NCBI GenBank assembly: GCA_900754145.1
Contig: CAAEBW010000015.1
Span: forward strand, 1-8,890
Source of the DNA: Clostridia bacterium
Lineage (GTDB): Bacteria > Bacillota > Clostridia > Oscillospirales > Acutalibacteraceae
DNA length: 8,890 bases
Direction: 5' to 3'
Made by a program: the position numbers and the translations under genes. Shown in pieces: positions 1 to 5,510 of the stretch (within the stretch, counting starts at the first letter, position 1; each line of letters opens with the position of its first letter). Under the pieces are notes generated by a model. The model saw only the letters and a list, made by a program, of their open reading frames with translations, made no database searches and was not told the DNA's origin.

Positions 1-106
1 TTCCTTTTTGGTAATTTATTATCGGACATTTAAGGCACCTCAATCAGCCTCTGCTATTTATGAATTTTCATTGGTTATCGTAGGGGCTGGCATCCTTGAC
101 AGCCCG
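1..106 (+). repeat. Long direct repeat, copy 1
   Basis: This stretch recurs 159 bases downstream at 160-266 with only a few substitutions and a one-base T insertion. Both copies begin with TTCCTTTTTGGTAATTTATT and end with a GTAG-led hairpin (80-105 here). The copy starts at the first base of the window, so it may extend further left. The open frame across both copies shows no recognisable protein and is interrupted by hairpin DNA, so I do not call it coding. Confidence 0.9.
80..105 (+). repeat. REP-like hairpin, copy 1
   Basis: A 26-base element opening with GTAG. The arms GGGCTG (84-89) and CAGCCC (100-105) pair perfectly around a loop containing CATCCTTGA. It belongs to a five-copy family in this window. 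A GTAG foot before an imperfect palindrome is the hallmark of REP sequences mobilised by RAYT (Y1 tyrosine) transposases. That link is an inference here, since no RAYT gene is in view. Confidence 0.7.
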
Positions 107-118
107 AATTACAATTTC

Positions 119-144
119 GGACGGTCGGGGACGCCCGTCCCTAC
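119..144 (-). repeat. REP-like hairpin, copy 3 (inverted)
   Basis: Read on the minus strand this opens with GTAG and has perfect arms GGACGG and CCGTCC around a loop containing CGTCCCCGA. It lies 13 bases from copy 1 in opposite orientation, so the two form an inverted pair like a BIME. Confidence 0.7.
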
Positions 145-159
145 GATATTACACAATAA

Positions 160-266
160 TTCCTTTTTGGTAATTTATTATCGGACATTTAAGGCGCCTC
201 AATCAGCCTCTGCACTTTATGAATTTTTCATTGGTTATCGTAGGGGCCGGCATCCTTGACAGCCCG
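160..266 (+). repeat. Long direct repeat, copy 2
   Basis: Second copy of the 1-106 repeat. Differences include A to G in the GGCACCT segment, two changes near 213-215, one extra T, and T to C within the hairpin arm. It is followed directly by a 7-bp tandem array at 267-301. The left boundary is sharp in this copy: the sequence before 160 has no counterpart in view. Confidence 0.9.
240..265 (+). repeat. REP-like hairpin, copy 2
   Basis: GTAG-led element at the end of the second long repeat. Its arms are GGGCCG and CAGCCC. One pair is broken by a T to C change relative to copy 1, so this is the only family member in view with a mismatched stem. Confidence 0.65.
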
Positions 267-301
267 CCGTCTGCCATCTGCATTCTGTTATCCGCCGTCT
301 G
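267..301. repeat. 7-bp tandem array H1 (5 units)
   Basis: Five consecutive 7-base units, the first and last both CCGTCTG with diverged CCATCTG-like units between. The array starts one base after the long repeat and ends two bases before the stop codon of the HD gene (304-306). On the minus strand the units read close to CAGAYGG, similar to the TAGATGT-type units of arrays H2 and H3. Confidence 0.75.
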
Positions 302-303
302 AA

Positions 304-963
304 TCACAGCAACGGCTGACCGTTAATCTCAAGCTTAAAGGTGAGACCCAATTTTTCCGCCGCCTTGCGGCAAAGGAGCATTCGGTTCATAAAAATTTCG
401 AAATATTCCATAATACTGCCGTATGTGGTATCGATAGAGAGAATAAGGGTGATTTTTGTCTTATCCTCGCTGATTTTAAGCTCCGAGCTTTTAACCGAAT
501 AATTTACCCTGTCGTGAATATCGAAGGTTGTTTTGTCACGGTTTCTGACCCGGCTTCGTCTAACATCCGATTTGTCCGCTAAAATAAGGGCGGCGGAGAC
601 CGCGTCCACAGGCACCCCCGTACCCTCGTCGTGGTTGCCGATTGCCGAAACCACGGTTGCTATGTCGCGGGCGTCCATATTAAGGTTATCTAAAATTCTG
701 AACGCCATTACCGCACCGCTTTGGGAATGCTCGATGCGGTTTACAAGGTTGCCTATATCGTGAAGATAGGCGGCGATTTTCGCAAGCTCGATTTCCTGCT
801 CGCTATACCCCATAACCGAAAGAATATAGCGGCAGGTATCCGCCACCTTGCCGACGTGGGCAAAGCTGTGCTCGGTAAAGCCCAACGCCGCAAGGGATTT
901 ATCCGCCCCCTCGATATACGCCTTTACCGATTCGTTTCTTTTTAATTCTTCATAGGTTAGCAT
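304..963 (-). CDS. HD-domain phosphohydrolase
   Basis: A 219-residue soluble protein with an HD-superfamily metal-binding fold. Visible ligands are His36 (FAHV), His68-Asp69 (YLHDIGN), His79, His111-Asp112 (GNHDEG) and Asp130 (LADKSD), in the order typical of HD phosphohydrolases. The last ~70 residues (about 150-219) form a mixed helix/strand tail I do not recognise. Such enzymes hydrolyse phosphate esters, nucleotides or nucleotide second messengers; the substrate cannot be read from the sequence. It is the last gene of the pst-phoU transcription unit, 30 bases after phoU, which suggests a role tied to phosphate status. The ATG at 961-963 is supported by a GGAGG five bases upstream, and that site lies inside a perfect hairpin (969-987). 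Confidence 0.85.
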   Translation of the reverse strand: MLTYEELKRNESVKAYIEGADKSLAALGFTEHSFAHVGKVADTCRYILSVMGYSEQEIELAKIAAYLHDIGNLVNRIEHSQSGAVMAFRILDNLNMDARDIATVVSAIGNHDEGTGVPVDAVSAALILADKSDVRRSRVRNRDKTTFDIHDRVNYSVKSSELKISEDKTKITLILSIDTTYGSIMEYFEIFMNRMLLCRKAAEKLGLTFKLEINGQPLL

Positions 964-968
964 AAATT

Positions 969-987
969 CCTCCCGCGGCGCGGGAGG
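969..987 (-). promoter_or_regulatory. Hairpin burying the HD gene's ribosome site
   Basis: On the minus strand CCTCCCGC and GCGGGAGG form a perfect 8-bp stem with a 3-base loop. The 3' arm contains the GGAGG Shine-Dalgarno sequence of the HD gene, so the site is fully paired in the free RNA. The hairpin begins 6 bases after the phoU stop codon (994-996). A ribosome finishing phoU would therefore be expected to disturb it, coupling the two translations. The structure is seen; the coupling is inferred. Confidence 0.65.
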
Positions 988-993
988 CGCCGC

Positions 994-1635
994 CTATTTT
1001 TCGTGTGAGCCCGTTATTGAATATTCCACCCACTCGGCGATATTAACCGCGTGGTCGCCTATGCGCTCAAGATATTTTGCAATCATAAGAAGGTCAATAC
1101 AGAACTCGCCGTTTGCGCGGTCTTCTGCAATAAGCCTGACAAGCTCATCTTTAACGCAACCGAAAAGGTTGTCGACCTTATCGTCATATTCCATAACCGC
1201 GCGCGCCAGCGACAAATCCTTTTTAACGAAGGACTCGACGCTGTCGGTCACCATTTTAATTGCCGCCTCTGCCATATCGCTTATATGCACGCGGCTTTGG
1301 ACATTACTGTTTTTAATAAATTTCGTGATTTCCGCAATGTCGGAGGCTTGGTCGCCTATACGCTCCATATCCGAAATCATTTTAAGCGCGGAGGAAATAA
1401 CCCTTAAATCCCTTGCTACGGGCTGCTGCTGAAGTAACAGCTTCATACAAATAGTCTCAATGTCGCGCTCCTTTTGGTCTATCTCGGCGTCGGCGGCGAA
1501 GACCTTGTCGCAAAGGGCGTCGTCCCCGTCGAGCATAGCCTTAACCGAGGCGGAAATCGCGTCCTCACAAAGGGCGCCCATTGTTATAAGCTCCAAATTA
1601 AGCTTTTCAAGCTGACTGTCAAATTTGTTTCGCAT
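994..1635 (-). CDS. phoU: Phosphate signalling protein PhoU
   Basis: A 213-residue all-helical protein, near the usual PhoU length (about 220-240). It has the family's two-fold internal repeat. Each half carries the metal-binding signature: ERIGDQASDIAE at 91-102 and ERIGDHAVNIAE at 190-201. PhoU acts at the cytoplasmic side of the membrane, linking the Pst transporter to the PhoR-type sensor kinase and damping Pho regulon expression and phosphate uptake when phosphate is plentiful. The start ATG (1633-1635) lies one base after the pstB stop codon, and its GGGAGG ribosome site is inside the end of pstB, so translation is probably coupled. No PhoR or PhoP gene is present in the window. Confidence 0.96.
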   Translation of the reverse strand: MRNKFDSQLEKLNLELITMGALCEDAISASVKAMLDGDDALCDKVFAADAEIDQKERDIETICMKLLLQQQPVARDLRVISSALKMISDMERIGDQASDIAEITKFIKNSNVQSRVHISDMAEAAIKMVTDSVESFVKKDLSLARAVMEYDDKVDNLFGCVKDELVRLIAEDRANGEFCIDLLMIAKYLERIGDHAVNIAEWVEYSITGSHEK

Positions 1636-1636
1636 A

Positions 1637-2386
1637 TTAGCCGAACCTCCCCGTTATATAATCCTCTGTGCGTTTATCCTGCGGGTTTGAGAACATCTTT
1701 TCGGTCTCGGAGAACTCTATTACCTCGCCCAAAAGGAAAAACGCCGTGTAATCGGATATACGCACCGCCTGCTGCATATTGTGGGTTACCATAATTATGG
1801 TGTAATCCTTTTTAAGCTCTGTGGCAAGATCCTCTATTTTAGAGGTGGAGATCGGGTCTAACGCGCTGGTCGGTTCGTCCATTAAAAGCACTTCGGGCTT
1901 GACCGCAAGGGCTCTCGCTATGCAAAGTCTCTGCTGTTGACCGCCCGACATCGCAAGGGCGCTTCTTTTAAGTATATCCTTGGTTTCCTCCCAGATAGCC
2001 GCCTTTTTTAGGGATTCCTCGACTATTTCATCCAATTTTTGCTTAGAACGAATGCCGTGGGTGCGGGGACCGAAGGCTATATTATCGTAAATTGACATAG
2101 GAAAGGGGTTGGGCTTTTGAAAAACCATTCCAACCCGCTTGCGAAGGGTGTTTACATCCATACCGCCGTAAACGCTTTCGCCGTCCAAGGTAACCTCGCC
2201 CGTTATTTTACAGCCCTCAACCAAATCGTTCATACGGTTAAGGGACTTTAAAAGGGTGGATTTTCCGCAGCCAGAGGGCCCTATAAAGGCGCTGATTTTA
2301 TTGGCGGGCAGGGAAAGATTGATATTTTTAAGCGCCTTAAAATCATTATACCACAAATCAAGATTTTTTACAGCTATTTTTTCCAT
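1637..2386 (-). CDS. pstB: Phosphate ABC transporter ATPase PstB
   Basis: A 249-residue ABC ATPase, full length for PstB. It has Walker [10 protein letters not shown] (36-44), Q-loop Gln90 in [11 protein letters not shown], signature [15 protein letters not shown] (147-161), Walker [13 protein letters not shown] (166-177) and H-loop His202 in VTHNMQQA. The PstB-specific end EDYITGR is present. It hydrolyses ATP to drive phosphate import through PstCA. The residue before SGGQ is Met146 rather than the usual Leu, a conservative change. The start ATG has AAAGGA about seven bases upstream. The 129-base gap before it (from pstA) holds a 7-bp array and two REP-like hairpins, in contrast to the overlaps elsewhere in the operon. 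Confidence 0.97.
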   Translation of the reverse strand: MEKIAVKNLDLWYNDFKALKNINLSLPANKISAFIGPSGCGKSTLLKSLNRMNDLVEGCKITGEVTLDGESVYGGMDVNTLRKRVGMVFQKPNPFPMSIYDNIAFGPRTHGIRSKQKLDEIVEESLKKAAIWEETKDILKRSALAMSGGQQQRLCIARALAVKPEVLLMDEPTSALDPISTSKIEDLATELKKDYTIIMVTHNMQQAVRISDYTAFFLLGEVIEFSETEKMFSNPQDKRTEDYITGRFG

Positions 2387-2405
2387 TTTTCTATCCTTTC
2401 AGAAT

Positions 2406-2433
2406 TTGATGCTAGATATTAGACATTAGATGC
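2406..2433. repeat. 7-bp tandem array H2 (4 units)
   Basis: Four 7-base units of the type TTGATGC, TAGATAT, with TAGA as the core of the last three. The array lies between the pstB ribosome site and the REP-like pair at 2434-2504, directly abutting the first hairpin. The sequence resembles array H3 (TAGATGT units) in the pstS/pstC gap. Confidence 0.65.
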
Positions 2434-2459
2434 GGACAGTCGGGGACGCCTGTCCCTAC
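2434..2459 (-). repeat. REP-like hairpin, copy 4 (inverted)
   Basis: On the minus strand it opens with GTAG and has perfect arms GGACAG and CTGTCC. Compared with copy 3, one base pair has changed on both sides (G-C to A-T), which keeps the stem intact. It sits in the pstA/pstB gap and will be transcribed in the pst mRNA. Confidence 0.7.
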
Positions 2460-2478
2460 ACAAATCAAATTAGCCGTC

Positions 2479-2504
2479 GTAGGGTCGGGCATCCTTGACC
2501 GACC
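2479..2504 (+). repeat. REP-like hairpin, copy 5
   Basis: Opens with GTAG, with perfect arms GGTCGG and CCGACC and a loop containing CATCCTTGA as in copies 1 and 2. It is oriented opposite to copy 4 and 19 bases from it, giving a second inverted pair. It lies 11 bases from the pstA stop codon. Confidence 0.7.
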
Positions 2505-2515
2505 GTTTACCCGTC

Positions 2516-3397
2516 TTATTTTTTCGCCGACAGCCTTTTGGCGATAAGCCCCGACAGCATATTGATTAGAAGCACCATTACAAGCAGTACCACCGCCGTG
2601 GCGTAAGCCTCCTCCATATAAAGTCCCTCGCTTAAAAGGGCGTACATATGGATTGAGAGTGTCCGTCCGCTGTGCATAAGGTCTTGGGGTATTCCCGCCA
2701 CGGTGCCCGAGGTGTATATAAGCGCGGCAGTCTCGCCGACGATTCTGCCTATACTCAAAATTATTCCCGATAAAATACCCGGTACCGCCGAGGGCAAAAC
2801 CACACGAAAGACGGTGCGCAGTCTGCCCGCGCCTAAGCCGAAGCTGCCCTCTCTAAAGGAATCGGGTACCGACAGGAGCGCCTCCTCGGTAGTACGCATC
2901 ATGGTCGGCAATATCATAATAGCAAGGGTTAAAGCGCCCGAGAGCATCGAAAGTCCGAAACGACAGGCAATAACAAAGATAAGGTATCCGAAAAGTCCGT
3001 AAACGATAGAGGGAATACCCGCCAAGGTCTCGGTTGTGACCCTTACCACCTTTACAAGCGGATTGCCCCGCTTTGCGTACTCGGCAAGGTATATCGCCGA
3101 GAAAACGCCTATCGGCACGGCAAGCGCCAAGGATAACAGGGTCATTGTGACCGTGTTTATAATTGCGGGGAGCATTGAGACATTTTCGCTGTTGTACTCA
3201 AGGGCGAATAGGGAGGGCTTAAGATTAGGTATACCCTTAATAAGTATATACGCCACTATAATTACAACCACCGCCGCGGTTATAATCGCCGCAAGCCAGG
3301 TTAACAAAAACATTATAAAGGAGCCGGGACGGCGTTTGTAGGCGGCAAGCTTTTGCCCTAAGGTCATCTTATTTATATATGCGGTGTTCTCATTCAT
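2516..3397 (-). CDS. pstA: Phosphate ABC transporter permease PstA
   Basis: A 293-residue inner-membrane permease with about six hydrophobic segments (roughly 28-54, 78-105, 126-145, 152-165, 207-230 and 266-288). The cytoplasmic EAA loop FREGSFGLGAGRLRTVFRVV with following LP (about 181-202) is where PstB docks. The GIPSIVYGLFGY segment (127-138) and GRIVGETAAL are typical of PstA/PstC. With PstC it forms the membrane channel for phosphate. Its ATG overlaps the pstC stop codon by four bases (ATGA), and a consensus AGGAGG ribosome site lies 8 bases upstream, inside pstC. Order after pstC and similarity to PstA rather than PstC at the N-terminus (a longer cytoplasmic lead-in) support the assignment. 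Confidence 0.95.
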   Translation of the reverse strand: MNENTAYINKMTLGQKLAAYKRRPGSFIMFLLTWLAAIITAAVVVIIVAYILIKGIPNLKPSLFALEYNSENVSMLPAIINTVTMTLLSLALAVPIGVFSAIYLAEYAKRGNPLVKVVRVTTETLAGIPSIVYGLFGYLIFVIACRFGLSMLSGALTLAIMILPTMMRTTEEALLSVPDSFREGSFGLGAGRLRTVFRVVLPSAVPGILSGIILSIGRIVGETAALIYTSGTVAGIPQDLMHSGRTLSIHMYALLSEGLYMEEAYATAVVLLVMVLLINMLSGLIAKRLSAKK

Positions 3398-4278
3398 TTG
3401 GCTTTCCTCCTCTTTTTGTCCTTTTTATCCTTTTTAACGAGGGAGAAGAGGAGATTTATTATAAGGATAAAGACGAAAAGTACAACCGCCGTGGCGATAA
3501 GGGCTTCACGGTGCAGGTCGGTAGCATAGCCCATTTCAAGCACTATGTTGGAGGTAAGGGTGCGCACTCCCGCGAAAATACTGCCGGGTATCTGCGCCTG
3601 GTTGCCCGCAACCATATTAACCGCCATCGCTTCGCCTATGGCTCTGCCTATGCCTAAAATCACGCCGGCGGTAATGCCCGATTTGGCGGCGGGGAGCACC
3701 GTGCAGTATATGCTCCGCTCATGGGTAGCGCCTAAAGCCAGCGCCCCCTCGTAATAGCTTTCGGGCACCGCCCTTATAGCCGATTCCGAAACGCTTATAA
3801 TTGTAGGCAGTATCATAATACCGAGCATAACAGAGGCGGTAAGCACGCTTTTTCCTCCGCCTCCGAACAGATTTTGCATTATGGGGACTATAACCACAAG
3901 TCCGAAAAAGCCGTAGACAATAGAGGGTATGCCCGCCAGTAGATCCACCGCGGGCTTAAGTACTTTATAAATGGGCTTGGGGCAGAATTTTGCCAAAAAG
4001 ACGGCGGACAGCACGCCAATCGGCACGCCGATAATAATTGCCCCCGCCGTTACATAAATACTGCCGATAATCATAGGCAGTATGCCGAATTTGTTTTCAA
4101 GCGGTTTCCATACCCTGCCTAATAAAAATTCGCCCACGCCGATTTTGCCTATTGTGGGCAGACCGTTCGCAAAAAGGAACAGGCAAATAAGCAAAACCGC
4201 CACAATCGACACGCAGGCACAGATAATAAAAACCGTTTTCATTGAAACTTCTTTTATTTTTTGGAGCTTTATATTCAT
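3394..4278 (-). CDS. pstC: Phosphate ABC transporter permease PstC
   Basis: A 294-residue inner-membrane permease. Hydrophobic segments lie at about 15-38, 66-97, 111-135, 146-165, 202-223 and 259-282. The EAA loop YYEGALALGATHERSIYC with LP spans about 175-196, and AGIPSIVYGFFG is at 115-126. It pairs with PstA as the phosphate channel driven by PstB. The C-terminus is a highly basic lysine/arginine tail (about 282-294). The start at 4276-4278 has GGGAG six bases upstream; a second Met at residue 13 has weaker support. It is separated from pstS by 102 bases holding a strong hairpin between two 7-bp arrays, so its level relative to pstS may be set there. Confidence 0.95.
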   Translation of the reverse strand: MNIKLQKIKEVSMKTVFIICACVSIVAVLLICLFLFANGLPTIGKIGVGEFLLGRVWKPLENKFGILPMIIGSIYVTAGAIIIGVPIGVLSAVFLAKFCPKPIYKVLKPAVDLLAGIPSIVYGFFGLVVIVPIMQNLFGGGGKSVLTASVMLGIMILPTIISVSESAIRAVPESYYEGALALGATHERSIYCTVLPAAKSGITAGVILGIGRAIGEAMAVNMVAGNQAQIPGSIFAGVRTLTSNIVLEMGYATDLHREALIATAVVLFVFILIINLLFSLVKKDKKDKKRRKAK

Positions 4279-4293
4279 ATTCTTCTCCCGGTT

Positions 4294-4321
4294 TAGATGT
4301 TAGATGTTAGATGTTAGACGG
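4294..4321. repeat. 7-bp tandem array H3 (4 units)
   Basis: Three perfect TAGATGT units followed by a fourth diverged unit TAGACGG. It lies just upstream of the pstC ribosome site and touches the hairpin at 4321-4344. Confidence 0.85.
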
Positions 4322-4344
4322 GGGCGATGCTTTCACACCGCCCC
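4321..4344 (-). promoter_or_regulatory. pstS-pstC intercistronic hairpin
   Basis: On the minus strand GGGGCGGTG and CATCGCCCC pair over 9 bp (one G-U) around the loop TGAAAG. No T-run follows, so it is not a standard intrinsic terminator. In binding-protein transporter operons a hairpin after the first gene often protects the upstream mRNA from 3' decay, giving more binding protein than permease. That role is inferred here. Confidence 0.65.
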
Positions 4345-4348
4345 TTAA

Positions 4349-4376
4349 ATTCCGCATTCCGAATTCCTAATTCCGA
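4349..4376. repeat. 7-bp tandem array H4 (4 units)
   Basis: Four units ATTCCGC, ATTCCGA, and variants, followed by a partial unit ATTA that runs up to the pstS stop codon at 4381-4383. Unit sequence differs from H1-H3 but the 7-base period is the same. Confidence 0.8.
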
Positions 4377-4380
4377 ATTA

Positions 4381-5265
4381 TTATTTAACCTCGCTCCAGA
4401 GGGTGATTTCGCCTGTGTAGATTTTTAAAATCTGCTCGCTTGTGATGTCTTCAACAGCGTTGTCCTTGTTTACGATTACCGCGATACCGTCTAAGGCGAT
4501 AACGGTGGGTACAAGGCCTGCTTCCTTTTCGCTGTCCTTAAGCTCACGGGAAGCCATTCCGATGTCGTAAACGCCGTCTATAGTATTGGTCATACCGGAG
4601 GTGGAGTCGGACTGCTGAACATCAACGGTAACATTGGGGTTAAGCTTAACATAAGCTTCTTTAAGCTTTTCCATAACGGGGGTTACGGAGGAAGATCCGC
4701 CTACGGTGATTTTGCCCGACTGGTTAGAGGCGGTGTAAGCCCCGTTATTGCCTTCGCTTATATATCCGTTGTCCTCAACAACCTTCTGGCCCTGTTCGCT
4801 TAAGATAAACTTAAGGAAGTCGCTGGCTACGCCTGTCGCGTCGCCCTTTGTCGCAACATTGAAGGGACGGGAAATCTTGTATTCGCCGCTCTTTACATTC
4901 TCTGCCGTTGCGGCGTTGCCGTCAACCTTAAGAGCTTTAACCTTTGTCTCGTCAAGAGAGCCTAAGGAAACATATCCGATAGCCGACTTGTTACCCTGAA
5001 CCGTGGTCATCATAACCGAGGTGGAATTGGTGCTTTCGGCGCTTGTTATGGTTTTATCAACCTTGTTGCCGTCCGCGTCCTTCTGTTCAATTCCGAAAAG
5101 CTCTATAAATGCGCCTCTTGTGCCCGAGCCTTCCTCGCGGGTAAGTACCGAAATGCTGTCGTTAATGCTGCCGCTTTCGCCATCGCTTGAGGTCTGTGCT
5201 CCGCAGCCTGTAAGTGCCGCGGTAAGCATACCTGCCGCCAAAATAAGACTTAATAATTTTTTCAT
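4381..5265 (-). CDS. pstS: Phosphate-binding lipoprotein PstS, circularly permuted
   Basis: A 294-residue extracellular phosphate-binding lipoprotein. A signal peptide (1-20) ends in the lipobox LTGC, with Cys21 as the likely lipid anchor. It is the capture component for PstCAB. The halves are in reversed order compared with E. coli and B. subtilis PstS. The anion-binding segment TREEGSGTRGAF (42-53) and AIGYVSLG (95-102), normally in the second half, come first. The segment GKITVGGSSSVTPVMEKL (184-201), normally N-terminal, comes later, and the protein stops at YTGEITLWSEVK (283-294), where the canonical chain would continue into VISREEGSGT. Both halves of the phosphate site are retained, so it is probably functional. 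The start has AAGGAG nine bases upstream. It is the first gene after the promoter. Confidence 0.93.
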   Translation of the reverse strand: MKKLLSLILAAGMLTAALTGCGAQTSSDGESGSINDSISVLTREEGSGTRGAFIELFGIEQKDADGNKVDKTITSAESTNSTSVMMTTVQGNKSAIGYVSLGSLDETKVKALKVDGNAATAENVKSGEYKISRPFNVATKGDATGVASDFLKFILSEQGQKVVEDNGYISEGNNGAYTASNQSGKITVGGSSSVTPVMEKLKEAYVKLNPNVTVDVQQSDSTSGMTNTIDGVYDIGMASRELKDSEKEAGLVPTVIALDGIAVIVNKDNAVEDITSEQILKIYTGEITLWSEVK

Positions 5266-5297
5266 TTTGTTTAACTCCTTTTTTCTTGTATGCCCAC

Positions 5298-5303
5298 ATT
5301 ATA
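5298..5303 (-). promoter_or_regulatory. pst operon promoter (-10 box)
   Basis: TATAAT on the minus strand, with predicted transcription start about 33 bases before or nearer to pstS and a leader of about 25 bases. At the proper 17-base distance the -35 hexamer would be TTACAG (5321-5326), a poor match to TTGACA. A good -10 with a poor -35 is typical of promoters needing an activator. Confidence 0.6.
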
Positions 5304-5305
5304 CA

Positions 5306-5352
5306 GGTGAATTGTTAAGTCTGTAATCTTAGGTTTGTTAAATCGAGGTTAA
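5306..5352 (-). promoter_or_regulatory. Candidate PhoP box region
   Basis: On the minus strand there are TTAACC (5347-5352) and TTAACA (5336-5341) exactly 11 bases apart, another TTAACA (5313-5318) and TTCACC (5306-5311). Gram-positive PhoP binds TT(A/C/T)ACA direct repeats with about 11-base period just upstream of the -10. The first pair fits; the spacing of the others is irregular, so the call is tentative. Confidence 0.45.
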
Positions 5353-5383
5353 ATATATACTTATTTTCCGCTTTTTTGTGCCG

Positions 5384-5412
5384 ATTATACCGAATAAAAC
5401 GGCGGCGGTCAT
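5384..5412 (-). promoter_or_regulatory. Possible second pst promoter
   Basis: Minus-strand ATGACC (5407-5412) lies 17 bases from TATAAT (5384-5389). The -10 is perfect and the -35 matches 4 of 6. It lies upstream of the PhoP-box candidates, so it could give basal expression. Confidence 0.3.
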
Positions 5413-5431
5413 ATTATCGGTCTGCCGTTGG

Positions 5432-5460
5432 TTGACAAAAAAGACAATGTATATTATAAT
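5432..5460 (+). promoter_or_regulatory. Consensus sigma-A promoter of typA
   Basis: TTGACA (5432-5437) and TATAAT (5455-5460) separated by exactly 17 bases, a perfect match to the housekeeping consensus. Transcription should begin near 5467, leaving about 190 untranslated bases before typA. A promoter this strong in front of a structured leader suggests that control is exerted after initiation. Confidence 0.9.
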
Positions 5461-5490
5461 ATTTTATTTGGAAGAAGAAAAAAGAGGTAA

Positions 5491-5510
5491 TAGCGTGAAA
5501 AATCACGCTA
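5491..5510 (+). promoter_or_regulatory. typA leader hairpin 1
   Basis: TAGCGTGA and TCACGCTA form a perfect 8-bp stem with an AAAA loop. It contains the GTG start codon of the possible leader peptide (5495). No T-run follows, so it is not a terminator. Confidence 0.7.

Noticed and set aside
8..259. Open frame across the left-end repeats
   Set aside because: It simply reads through both copies of a direct repeat and its hairpins, has no ribosome site and resembles no protein family.
1..303. CRISPR array or integron attC sites
   Set aside because: There are only two long repeats and no regular spacers, no cas or integrase gene is in view, and the hairpins are better explained as a REP-like family.
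1637..2386. PstB signature MSGGQ instead of LSGGQ as a sign of inactivation
   Set aside because: Met for Leu is conservative, and all other ATPase motifs are intact.
4381..5265. PstS as a truncated or frameshifted gene, because it ends at the WSEV motif
   Set aside because: The segments expected after WSEV are present earlier in the same frame, behind an intact signal peptide, so the order is permuted rather than lost.
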